A stretch of 64,000 bases of DNA from Madurella fahalii (taxonomy: Eukaryota; Ascomycota; Sordariomycetes; Sordariales), in NCBI GenBank assembly GCA_029876055.1, contig CM056875.1, positions 1,488,001 to 1,552,000 on the forward strand, read 5' to 3'. Shown here piece after piece: positions 49,085-58,739 of this stretch. The first letter of the stretch is position 1; each line of letters opens with the position of its first letter. Both the position numbers and the translations under genes were made by a program. The notes beneath the pieces were generated by a model that saw nothing but the letters and a program-made list of their open reading frames with translations, was not told the origin of the DNA and ran no database searches.

Positions 49085-49091
49085 ATCTGCT

Positions 49092-50313
49092 GGGCCGTTG
49101 GGGTAGCTCTAGCGCTTAAAAGGTGCAGCGCTTAAAAGGCGTTAAAAAGAGCAATCGGTCAACGAGTCTATTGGGTAAGCGTGAGCCCAGCGCTTACCGC
49201 CGTCAAGCAACCCTGGAGGAACGAGATAGGGGGCAGCGAGGGCAACCGGGAGCTCTGCTGTGGAGGAGCGTGGGCGCTACAAAAGAGCGTTTGGGTCCTG
49301 AGAGACAACGCGTGAGTAGGCCTGCTCTTAAGCAGTATCTCTGTTCGGTGGGCCTGTACGCGGGAGCCAGGGAGGCGCAAGCGCTCGCCTGGAAGGGACC
49401 TTTGCCGGGCCGTTGAGGTAGCTCTGGCGCTTGCCAGGCGTAGCGCTCGGAAGGCGTTATAAAGGAGCAATCAGTCAACGAGCCCATTGGGTAAGTGTAA
49501 GCCCAGCACTTACCGCCGTCAGGCAACTTGGGGGATACGAGATAGGGGGCAGCGAGGGCAACCGGGAGCTCTGCTGTGGAGGAGCGTGGGCGCTGCAAAA
49601 GAGCGTTGGTCTTGTACGACAACGCGTGAGTAGGCCTGCTCTTAAGCAGTATCTCTGTTCGGTGGGCCTGTACGCGGGAGCTAGGAAGACGCAAGCACTT
49701 GCCTAGAAGGAACCTCTGCCGGGCCGTTAGGGTAGCTCTAGCGCTTGTCAGGCGCAGCGCTCGGAAGGCGTTATAAAGGAGCAATCGGTCAATGAGCCCA
49801 TTGGGTAAGCGTGAGTCTAGCGCTTACCGCCGTCAGGCAGCTCGGGAGGTGCGAGATAAGGGGGTAGCAATACCTAGCCAGTCTGCGGCACGGGAGGGGC
49901 AGCGAGGGCAACTAGGAGCTCTGCTGTGGAGGAGCGTGGGCGCTGCAAAAGAGCGTTGATCTTGTACGATAACGCGTGAGTAGGCCTGCTCTTAAGCAGT
50001 ATCTCTGTTCGGTGGGCCTGTACGCGGGAGCCAGGGAGGCGCAAGCGCTCGCCTGGAAGGGACCTCTGCCGGGCCGTTAGGGTAGCTCTAGCGCTTGTCA
50101 GGCGCAGCGCTCGGAAGGCGTTATAAAGGAGCAATCGGTCAACGAGCCCATTGGGTAAGCGTGAGTCTAGCGCTTACCGCCGTCAGGCAGCTCGGGAGGT
50201 GCGAGATAAGGGGGTAGCAATACCTAGCCAGTCTGCGGCACGGGAGGGGCAGCGAGGGCAACTAGGAGCTCTGCTGTGGAGGAGCGTGGGCGCTGCAAAA
50301 GAGCGTTGGTCTT
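49092..50313 (+). repeat. Four tandem ~315-350-bp units with conserved hairpins
   Basis: Units start at GGGCCGTT: A 49092-49406, B 49407-49720, C 49721-50070, D 50071-50313 (cut short). C and D carry a 36-bp extra segment (GTAGCAATACCTAGCCAGTC...). Each unit has an 8-bp hairpin GGTAAGCG/CGCTTACC with a 9-nt loop: 49174-49198, 49490-49514, 49804-49828 and 50154-50178. In B both arms change together to GGTAAGTG/CACTTACC. Units A-C also carry CTGCT-CTTA-AGCAG, and a terminal stem CCAGG/CCTGG that becomes CTAGG/CCTAG in B. Open frames across this block have no family resemblance. Confidence 0.9.
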
Positions 50314-50364
50314 CTGAGACAACACTGCCTGCAACTGATTTCGCCAGCCAGCAATTCAGAGTAC

Positions 50365-50382
50365 GGGTTCCAGGAGGAACCC
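50365..50382 (+). other. Hairpin GGGTTCC-AGGA-GGAACCC, internal copy
   Basis: A seven-pair stem with a four-base loop, followed by a purine-rich GGGAAGGGGAGG. The same module occurs again just before the right LTR. Confidence 0.8.
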
Positions 50383-50400
50383 TAGGGAAGGGGAGGTAGT

Positions 50401-50520
50401 CAGTCGGTTCGATTCAGTCTTCGAGAAAGCCAGTCAGTTCGATTCAGTCTTCGAGAAAGTCAGTCAGTTCGATTCAGTCTTCGAGAAAGTCAGTCGGTTC
50501 GATTCAGTCTTCGAGAATTC
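50401..50520 (+). repeat. Four tandem 30-bp units
   Basis: CAGTCRGTTCGATTCAGTCTTCGAGAAAGT, repeated with exact 30-bp spacing at 50401, 50431, 50461 and 50491; the last copy ends AATTC. Confidence 0.95.
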
Positions 50521-50850
50521 ATTGCAGCTACGGTAACGCAGTCAAAAAAAACCTTTTACGCAGTTGCAGAGGGCAGTCAGTCAGTTCGATTCGGTCTTTA
50601 AGGGAGAGTCAGTCAGCTCGCTGCAGTCAGCGATTCAGCCTTCGAGAGTCAGTCAGTTCGTTGCAGCTACAGTTACGCAGTCAAAAAGCACCTTTTACGC
50701 AGTTGCGGATGGCAGTCAGTCAGTTCGATTCGGCCTTCGAGGGAGAGTCAGTCAGCTCGCTGCAGTCAGCGATTCAGCCTTCGAGTCAGTCAGTTCGTTG
50801 CAGCTACGGTCGCGCAGTCAAGGAGCACCTGTTACGCAGCTAGCTAGTCG
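50521..50850 (+). repeat. Two and a half tandem ~138-bp units
   Basis: Units start at 50521, 50660 and 50797 with RTTGCAGCTACRGT.ACGCAGTC. Each contains further CAGTCAGTTCGATTCGG pieces related to the neighbouring 30-bp unit. The third copy is partial. Confidence 0.85.
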
Positions 50851-50865
50851 AAGAGAGCTCTGTAC

Positions 50866-50883
50866 GGGTTCCAGGAGGAACCC
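50866..50883 (+). other. Hairpin GGGTTCC-AGGA-GGAACCC before the polypurine tract
   Basis: Second copy of the hairpin at 50365-50382, here directly upstream of AAGGGGGAG and the right LTR. Confidence 0.8.
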
Positions 50884-50887
50884 AAGC

Positions 50888-50896
50888 AAGGGGGAG
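50888..50896 (+). other. Polypurine tract
   Basis: AAGGGGGAG ends 5 nt before the right LTR, the usual place for the plus-strand primer of an LTR element. Confidence 0.65.
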
Positions 50897-50901
50897 TACC
50901 T

Positions 50902-51116
50902 TGTCAGGTGCAGGAGGGTGTCAGGTGCAGGCGGGGCACTGCCAGGGTCAGGGGCCTATAAATTACCGGCTTCGCCGGAAGTTTTGGAACGTTCAGAGTT
51001 CAACACTGTCACCTACCACCTCCTTAGAAGCGATAGCTGCGCAGACGCCGCTCCTTCAATGCGAATCATCCTTTCACTCTCCTTTTCTCACAGCAATCCC
51101 AATTTTCGATCTGACA
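50902..51116 (+). repeat. Right LTR (215 bp)
   Basis: Identical to the left LTR, including its TATA box (50957-50962). Followed by the GGTTC target duplication. Confidence 0.95.
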
Positions 51117-51121
51117 GGTTC
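51117..51121. repeat. Target site duplication, right copy (GGTTC)
   Basis: Exact match to 48188-48192. Confidence 0.9.
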
Positions 51122-51592
51122 TTATCTACCCTAGTACAGTAACATCATCCACCGTCATTCAGCCGGTTCCCCCAGTCTGGTCCAGAGGGCTCTCGTTACA
51201 AAACTGTCATTTCCCAAGATTCAGAGGTGCCGTGCTTTCCGACAAAGTCCTCCTGAGGACAAGTCTAAGGGGTCTTTATAGACATAAACTGTGATCTCTA
51301 AGCTGTCATCTCTGATGGAATACGAGCCTAGACACTGCGGTGTAGTGCTGGCCTCTACCACGTAACACCTATTTTAGCATTAAGATTGATGCCATTAAGG
51401 TTACTAGTTACGGAACTATAAGGGAAATCCCGTAATAAATAGATATTAGTATTATAATAAGATCTTACAATTTTTAATTATCTAAATATCATTTTGTTAG
51501 AAGAGTATAAAGATAATCACTAGTATTTAGAATAACTTTATTTACCTCTAGCTACCTCTAACTCTTCTAACACAAACAAGATATAGCAAAAA
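51122..51592. repeat. Older repeat remnant, AT-rich
   Basis: Continues the DNA interrupted by the young element. Contains TACCACGTAACA (51356-51367), the inverse of 47022-47033, then an inverted degraded copy of the 71-bp unit, then TA-rich sequence up to the stop codon of the WD40 gene. Confidence 0.6.
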
Positions 51593-54500
51593 CTACTCAT
51601 ATTCCTCTACATATGGCATCTCCTCATAATCAAGGATACAGTCAGTCATCAGCCCAAAGTCAACTCCTTCGCTTTCGAGGCTAAGCCTAGTTTCCTCAGA
51701 CAGGCTTCCAATATCTAGATCTAACTGTATATTCTTCAAATGGACGTTCTCTAGGTCCTCCGACTCTTTTACGGGTCGTAAAACCATGAACTGATCTCGT
51801 CTTCTTCCTACGAACCCTTTCGAAGCCTCTTGTTGCATAACCTCCCAGCATGCTAGTAACGGCTGGCTCGGATCTTCGTGGAAATGAGCTTCTCGGCGGT
51901 ACAACCCTGTATCTGCATAGCGAGGGCCTTGTACTACACCAACAGTGGGGTTTGGATGACGCTTGAGCTGTAAGCGTTCCAGATAAGCACGGCCCCTAGC
52001 AGAACCGGTCTCGCTCTCAATGGGTCGGCCTGCAGCATCATGACTGGGCGGCGGGGGTTCTGGATGCTGGATAATTGGTATGGGACGGCGGACTGTCCTG
52101 AAGTCTCTTGCGCCTGGAAGTTTGAGTTGGACGAATGGCGCAGGTCTTTGTTCCTCCTCATCAACCGACAGCATGAAGACGCGGCCACTTGCGTCTCCGA
52201 CTACTAGCCTTGATCGGTCTGGAGAGAACATGCCGGAGGTGATAGGTGCGGGAGCTTCGAGTAGGTTGCGGACGTGTGGCTTGCCGTGAGATCGAACATT
52301 CCAGACCTTTACAACACCGTCTGATGACCCTGTGTAGAAGCGATCAGGCGTGGTTCCCCACGCGGTGAATTTGACCCCGACGTCTTCTCGTTCTCTATCA
52401 CCCCGATACTCATCAATGGGTTCACTATGCCGAAGAACGTGAATGGGCTTGTCGCCCAGGGCTGTGTCCCAGACGTAAGTATTACCATCTGTGCATCCTG
52501 CGGTGACATAGCCGTAGGTGTAGCTGTTGGGCCTAAGGAAGGTCAGCGAAGAGTTATACAACTGTCAGGGAGCCAACGTACATGATGGTGAGCTCGTTGA
52601 TATCGATCGCCGTGCAATCCAGCGTCTTGATAGGGCTGAACGCTTTGATGCCGTACTCCTCTCTGTCAGCAGGACGGAATATACGAATCTGGGTCCGCAC
52701 ACTAGGCTCAAGATCCTGTCCCAAGGGCGAGGTGGCTGCGATGAAGCTCAGCTGGGTCGGATGCCAAAGAACTTCAAAAACGTTTTGCGTTGTCGCAGAC
52801 GTTATGCGCCATCTCTCGCCGGTGAGTCCGTCCCATAAACACAGCTCTCCGGAATCCCGCCTGTCCTCGGGGATGTCATTATCATCGTCAGTGCGGCTTC
52901 TTGGCGAGTACCCGACGAGAAGCAAGTGTTCAGCACCTTCAGCTAAACCCCACTGCATCGTCGCAGGATAGTAAGCCCATTTTTCAGTCGGCACTGTGTT
53001 TCCCTCTGCATCCGTAACGCGGGAGCAGGAATAGGACCGGAACGGGCTGTTCGAGATGTTGCTTTCGTCAATGCTGTAGATGCGGATCGCATCCGCCGCC
53101 ACATCCGCGGCCGTTGCAACCAGGCCTGATTCATGCTTTGAAGCCGCGACGAAGTTCACGTTGCCGCTATGTTTCCACTCGCCTAGGAGACTCATGGACA
53201 CTCCGGATTGCTGAACACGCCAGATCTTCACTGATCTATCAAATCCAGAAGTAAAAGCTCGGTCGTGGGTGGCATCGTAGTCAGAAGATACTACTGAGGA
53301 GTAGAGCCATGGGTCCAGGCTTTGTCTCATCGCTTCGGTCGAGTTCTCCCCCTTCTGGACCACTGGACGCACGATGCGATGGTCGGGATAGGCGCGGAGT
53401 GTACCAAGGCTACAGGAGCCGAGAACTAGGTTCCCTGGTTTATTATACTGCTGATTGTGAGAGTCCGAGTGTTCTGTTGTGCCGCAAATAAAGCCATCAT
53501 TGGATACCCAGACGATGGTCGATATATCACCAGCACAATCCGTCCATTCCGCCCTCACCTCGAGCGCATCCTCTCGACACTTGCGAAATTCGTTATTGAA
53601 GTGGTCGAGGCGTCTCATCGACCCCAGCCCCCGTTGGCCGCCGACCTCTCTTGCCAGCAGTAGAGAGTGGACCCGGCTCGTCTGAATCAAGTCGCCCCGT
53701 TGATCGCGGTCATCCCTCCTGATACTAAGAAGTGCCGGGTATCGCCGGGTCTTCTGGTCCATGACATCCCGGAAAAATTCCTCGATATCGGCTTTCGATC
53801 TCCGAGGCAGTCTACCCAGGCGCCACGCTGCGTTCGCAATCCTCCGGATGTGGCTTTGGTTTTTGGTGAGGATTTTCCTAAGGTCCTTCTGCGCGTCCCT
53901 CTTCTTCTTCCCGGCCGATAGATGTAGAGTCTTCCTGGCCAATGTCCGAATATAGTTGATTTCATCGGTTGTGAAGTCAACATGGAAAATGACGGGGGAG
54001 CGAAGAGACGAGAGGTCTTGGCGTATAAATCTTTGAGCACCGCTCATTATCAGCGCTCTTTCGCCTGCTGCGATGTATGGGTGTCGCGTTGCGGAGAACC
54101 ACTTAGACATCGGTATTTCTTCGTGCTCGACGGGTCGCCGCCTCCGCCAGACCAACGATTGCGCCTCCTCCCTAAAGTCCAGGATCGTGCTCTCTTCGTT
54201 TTGTGACAGTACCGAGAATGCAGAGGGAGGTCTGACGGGCGTGAGCGTCAAATTTTCTGGGGGCCCTGTTTGAGAAGCGGTTGGGGTCTTCGCAAGGGGC
54301 TCTGCGGCCAGCCTTATTGAGCACGCCGCAGGCTTTGTGATCTCGGGTTTCTGGGCGACCACTGCCTTATCCGCCGGAGTATCGTCATCGTCGTCGATAA
54401 TGATGACCTCCGGTTGTGGTCCGGCAGGCTGCTCCGGGCTCCCCGTCTTGAGCAGTTTCGGTGACCCTGAACTCGTTGTTCCATTGGCCTTCTCAGGAGC

Positions 54501-55302
54501 TTTAAAAGGCAAGTGGTGAGGTACGGCTGGTAATGGGATCGGCGAAGAAGAGTACCGCTTGGCAGTCGAGGCTGCCGAGGCTGCTGAGGCAACCCATCTC
54601 AAACCGGGCGAACGTGTAAACGGGATCGGTGGGGGGGGAATGGGTGTTAAGATGGGCGGGGGTATTGGTGTCGGCAGCGGCGCTGAAGAGAGCGGGTTGG
54701 CATGGACTAACTGGTAATCCTAAATCAAGAATGAGGGTTGTTAGCACACGGCCTGGCGCGGTTTTGGAGCAAGCCAAAGAAGAGAGTGCGTAGTATGGGA
54801 ACGACATAGACTATTGGGTTGCACGTACTCGCTTGCCGATCTCGATCGTGTTAACCTTGTCCTTGGGCAGTGTCGCAATCGCCGAGTCGACATGCGGGAA
54901 GACCTGGCTTTTTAGGCATTGTGGGAAGCGCGAGGCTTCGATACTGGTGTCGAGTCGTAGCCGCTTGACCGAAGGCTCTGGCGAGCGGGTCGCCCCATTC
55001 TGAGTCTGTGAAGCGGCGATCGGGAAACCAGTGCCGGGCCTAGATGTACTCGTCAATAAACATCGGCTACTTGGCAGAGAGGCCTCGGTATCGTGGGTTT
55101 GGAAACGCGAAGAAGGCAAGATTGTTGTGGTTGCAGTGGAGCTCTTGCGAAGCGTCTTCGCGTCAAGACCAGCGCAATCGAGATAAGCGTGAGGGCTTCC
55201 GAAGCTCGTAATATCGACTTCGCGCAAAATATCAGGGAGAAGGTGCAAAACATGGGAATAAAATGCGTTACTTATACCAAAGAAGCCATTGGCCGATATC
55301 AT
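51593..55302 (-). CDS. Large WD40-repeat protein (1183 residues, start uncertain)
   Basis: Three exons: 55302-54829, 54719-52582 and 52532-51593, joined by GTACGT...TTTAG (phase 0) and GTACGT...CTTAG (phase 2). The N-terminal 330 residues are disordered, Pro/Ser-rich, with an acidic stretch EVIIIDDDDDTPADK that resembles a SUMO-interaction or acidic patch. A basic helical region follows (LSAGKKKRDAQKDLRKILTK). The C-terminal 600 residues contain WD-like blades: DISTIVWVSNDGFICGT, ATHDRAFTSGFDRSVKIWRV, NVNFVAASKHESGLVATAAD, GYVTAGCTDGNTYVWDTA and DRFYTGSSDGVVKVWNVRSH. The acidic C-terminus is EEMPYVEEYE. I cannot name it with certainty. A long fungal WD40 protein of this layout could be a CUL4-DDB1 receptor such as Raf1/DIM-9, but that is a guess. 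The first ATG at 55302 lies next to AT-rich DNA and may not be the true start. Confidence 0.7.
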
Positions 55303-56282
55303 ACGTACCTAGAGTCCATTTCAAGTAGGTTGTTTGTTTAAGAAGTAGGCCAGAAACCTAGATTGGCGAAAAGTGGTTCTAAATAGTAGGTTAAGTAAGC
55401 TAAGCTAAAAAATTATATAAGCAATAGTGAGCTAAGATTGCAAAATACGGTAATATGCCAATTTTAATGTATAATATTAAGGTATAACAGAATTATTACG
55501 TAATATTTTATAATAGAGATTAAATTTTATAATATAGTATATTTTTAGTTAATAATAAAATTTTCCACAAGTTACACTCTCCTAAGAAGCATATTTTTAT
55601 ATCTATTACTTTGTAAATCTCTATCTTAGCTAATAATATTATATTCTCTAATTTATAATATAAATCTTTATTTAAACATTGATATAGAGTTTATTGCTTT
55701 ATATTTCTTACATTAACATTCTTATCTAGTTCAAGTGCTACATAGGACCTAGCCTGGTTAAATGTTGCGGAATTATCCTGTAACTATTGCCTAGGTACTT
55801 TTTATGCATTGTAGACCTCCTAGATTTTCGTAGTTTGAGACCTTGTTAGGTTACTTCTACAATAGAACACTCGTTTGCAAGAGCGTAGCCTGCCATCAGG
55901 CGCCTGCCTACCAATGCATTCGTTCAGTTGATGGCTCAAAATGACTACACGTGATCACGCGATTTCAACGCAATCGCTGGTGGTTCGGTTCGGTTCGAGT
56001 GGCATGACATTTGGGGTACCTGGAATAACCCTAACCCTTTTTTATTAAAAAAAAGGGGTTTCTCGACAACCGTTCAACTGAGCGTATCAATCAAATGTGA
56101 GCAAAACATCGCCAGCTGACTCAAACTTATTATTATCCAATTTGCAATCTCTAAAAAGTAAAAGCGTGTCTATGGTATGCCCCAGGTGGACGAAGATTCA
56201 CAGACAACAAGCGAAAACACCATCATTTCAGTCATCCCCACCCCCCGTTCTCTTCTCAGTCTGCTAACCTGTATCCAGCCGC
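55303..56282. repeat. AT-rich degraded DNA and a telomere-like palindrome
   Basis: From 55340 to about 55740 the sequence is very A+T-rich with no frame, as in RIP-affected repeats. At 56027-56060 AACCCTAACCC runs into T-rich and A-rich arms ending GGGGTT, an imperfect palindrome. No gene. Confidence 0.55.
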
Positions 56283-57204
56283 TTAGCCGTCCACGTTGGG
56301 GTTGAAGCCCGGCACGGAGTTACCTGCCGCCCTCCGCAGGCAGTCGGCAAACTCGCTGTCGAGCTTGGGGCCGATGCCGCCCGACCACGCGTTCATGACC
56401 GTGTCGCGCAGGCCGGTGCTCGGCCACCCGGTCCAGCCGACCAGGGAGCCGATGAACCACTGGCCAGTGTGGTTCTCGATGTTGTCGTCGTCGCTGTTGG
56501 CGTTGCGGAAGCAGTGCGTGCCGGCGCCGTCCTTGTGGTACACCATCTTGACGCGATCGCCCTGCTTGCGCGGCGAGTTGCTCGGGTGGTCGTAGTTGCC
56601 GTGGCACGAAGGGGCCACCCGCTTCACCTGGTTGTTCTGGACGAACACGACAATGTTCTCCCAGTCGTGGCGGTGACCGCCGAGGTAGCTGCCGCAGATG
56701 GCCTGGTCCTTCTCAAAGTAGTACTCGTACCTGTAGAGGATAGGGGGTTAATGACGCTCTTGGGGAGCGAGGAAGAGAGTATATGAGGAAAGCTTACATG
56801 ATGGCGCACCAGCCGTTATTGCAGCGCCTGCGGCTGTACACGTTGTTGTTCTGGAGACGGTTCAGAGACCGGCAGTCGTCCTGAGGGCACTTGCCCACTG
56901 AACTCAAGCCCGGGTTGGTGTTGCCGCTGGAGTCAACGGCAGCCGTGTAGTAGCAGCCGTCGCGGTCAAAGTCGGTGACGGGCTGGAACTGGTGTTCCAT
57001 GCTCGTGGCCCGGTTGGGCAGCGGCGCGCGGATGTCGCGGGCCTCGATGCCCGAGGTCTCGTTGAAGGCTTCAACGCCGAAGGTGTCGATGGCGAAGCTG
57101 GGGGTGCTGAAGGGCTGCTCAGGCTCGGTCCGTGAGCCGAGGGGGTTGGCAACCACGGTGCTGCTTAGAGCACCAAGCACGACGGTAGCAATGAGAGAGT
57201 GCAT
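56283..57204 (-). CDS. NPP1/NLP-family secreted protein (necrosis-inducing protein family)
   Basis: A secreted protein of 284 residues in two exons, 57204-56798 and 56730-56283 (GTAAGC...CTACAG, phase 2). The signal peptide MHSLIATVVLGALSSTVVA is followed by a short propeptide-like region. The core shows DFDRDGCYYTAAVD, CNNGWCAIMYEYYFEKDQ and the family heptapeptide GHRHDWE at about residues 154-160, whose acidic and histidine residues bind a metal ion. The C-terminal part has GQWFIGSLVGWTGWPSTGL. It has more cysteines than the two of type 1 members, which suggests another NLP subtype. Many fungal NLPs are not cytotoxic, so activity cannot be assumed from the family name. It lies beside AT-rich DNA. 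The frame is intact, with no break. Confidence 0.88.
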
Positions 57205-58739
57205 CTTGAAAGGGATGATAGGTATGCTGTGTGGATGAAGGGGTGTTGACTGTGCTGTCTGATGAGTGTAGTCTGTATTCACCGAGTGATCGAGTAGTCC
57301 TTATATATCCATTTTCAACATCTCACAACGCTGCCTTCTCCTCCACGCCGTGCCCCTTAAACACCTCCTTTCGCCAACATCCGGCTCCATGCTTCCATCA
57401 CTCAGACCCCGTTGTAAGCTGACCCCAAGCCGGACGATGTTGCCGTCCTCCACACAACGAAGGGCAGTATCCCCAATGTGGACCTAGGCAACCACACCGT
57501 CTGTCTTCGGGCCGTTTCCTCAGAGCCTCACAGTGATGGCCAAGGCTCTCAATGGAAACCAACGTCAAGCTAACAAGTCTCTCTCCTTGGCGTGGCATGG
57601 TTCAAAATTTACACACCGAGAAGGCTCGGGCTCGGCGACCTTTTGATGTGATCCCAACAAGGTAGCTATCACCCCCTCGTAGGATTCCAAACCATGGCCT
57701 ACTCTATGCAGGCGCGTGGCTAGATAATGGTACTTTTATGCATCCGCTTCTTCTGAAGGCGCTGTTGTGCCGAATTCCGAAACAGTTTGCAAGTAGATGC
57801 TGATCAGTACTCGCAAAAAAAGCGACACCGACGCCATGTTCCACATCACCATGGCATTGCAGACATCAAGGTCGTAACCGTTACGAGAGCTGATGCCAAG
57901 CTAACCCTCTACCACGCCCAGGCAACAGCGAAAGAACTCATTCGGCTGTTGCCCAGCTTTATGGAATCTCCAATCGATACGTCCGGTGGACCAGCGTGGC
58001 CATCTGTTCTTCCTATTAAGGCAGTCGGTACAGAAAGCCTCGCAGAGTACCTTCGTATGCATGAGCAGTTCAGCCGCTTGGGAGGAATTAAGCTTGTTTA
58101 GTGCTGAGCACCCATTTCCCGGTGCGGTCTTGGCACACTACAGCGGAGACGCCCCCATCGACTCCATGCCACTTCGGAGCGGCCGCTGTCCTCGAACCGA
58201 CGCTAGCTAGGGCTTTTGTATCGCAGCCACGCCAGGGCCGAGGGAGGGACAGGCCCAAAATCTGCGCCGGGCAATTCGATAGTAGGGGATAACGGCCCGC
58301 AATTGCCGCTGCAAATCTCCATGGGCGCAGAAGCCGCACGTCGTTGCCGGCAGCTATTTCATAAAGGGCAGCGACGCATCTAGATTGTTCGAGGAGACGT
58401 ATAGAATGCTGGGCCTTTGGATCTCGGTTTGCTGTGCCTCCTTGCGTCCGTGGAATGACAGGCCCAAATGTATCCGAGAAAGAAGACCCAGGCTCCAGTT
58501 TGTCTCTTCACGCCACCACCAATCTGTTCCTACATAGGCTTGTATAAGTATGCCAATCACAGGTAGAAGAAATCCAACAGAGAAAACACAAGCCACAAAC
58601 CCCCTCTCCCCTCGCCAAGCTAAACAAACCAACCCGCCCAAGCACATGAACTGGCCATGGTAGACAAGCGCCACACTGCAGCAACTCCATGATACACCCA
58701 ACAAGCCACACATTATGGTAGATTGATAAGCTCTACACT
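57205..58739. other. Intergenic: NLP upstream region and acyl-CoA synthetase 3' flank
   Basis: About 1.5 kb; the minus-strand gene at 56283-57204 has its promoter in the left part. A TATATA element at 57303-57308 is a plausible core promoter on the minus strand. The rest has only short unrecognised frames. Confidence 0.4.

Larger units (their letters stand above)
48193..51116 (+). mobile_element. Non-autonomous LTR retrotransposon, 2924 bp
   Basis: Two identical 215-bp LTRs (48193-48407 and 50902-51116) start TGTCAGG and end TCTGACA, so they show both TG...CA ends and an inverted TGTCA/TGACA. They are flanked by a perfect GGTTC duplication. A TATA box lies in each LTR. A primer-binding site follows the left LTR by 1 nt, and a polypurine tract (AAGGGGGAG, 50888-50896) precedes the right LTR. 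The 2494-bp interior has no gag or pol frame on either strand and consists largely of four kinds of tandem repeat. It must depend on another element's enzymes. Identical LTRs and the lack of RIP-type change indicate a recent insertion. The element lies inside older, AT-rich repeat DNA. It resembles TRIM/LARD-type derivatives; the family is not one I recognise. Confidence 0.9.

Noticed and set aside
49203..49784. Minus-strand open frame of 193 codons inside the retroelement
   Set aside because: It runs over tandem units and repeats itself (MLLYNAFRALRL appears again in the next units). No family resemblance, and unit lengths of 314-350 bp do not keep one frame, so it is a by-product of the repeats.
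50401..50520. tRNA-like GGTTCGATTC motifs
   Set aside because: They resemble a T-loop B box but repeat every 30 bp without any acceptor stem or A box.
48193..51116. CRISPR-like array, suggested by regular repeats (30-bp units)
   Set aside because: The 30-bp units are contiguous with no spacers, in a fungal genome, inside an LTR element.
50564..51142. Plus-strand 192-codon frame crossing into the right LTR
   Set aside because: Consists of the 138-bp repeats plus the LTR; the LTR part also appears as a frame at 48209. No domain.
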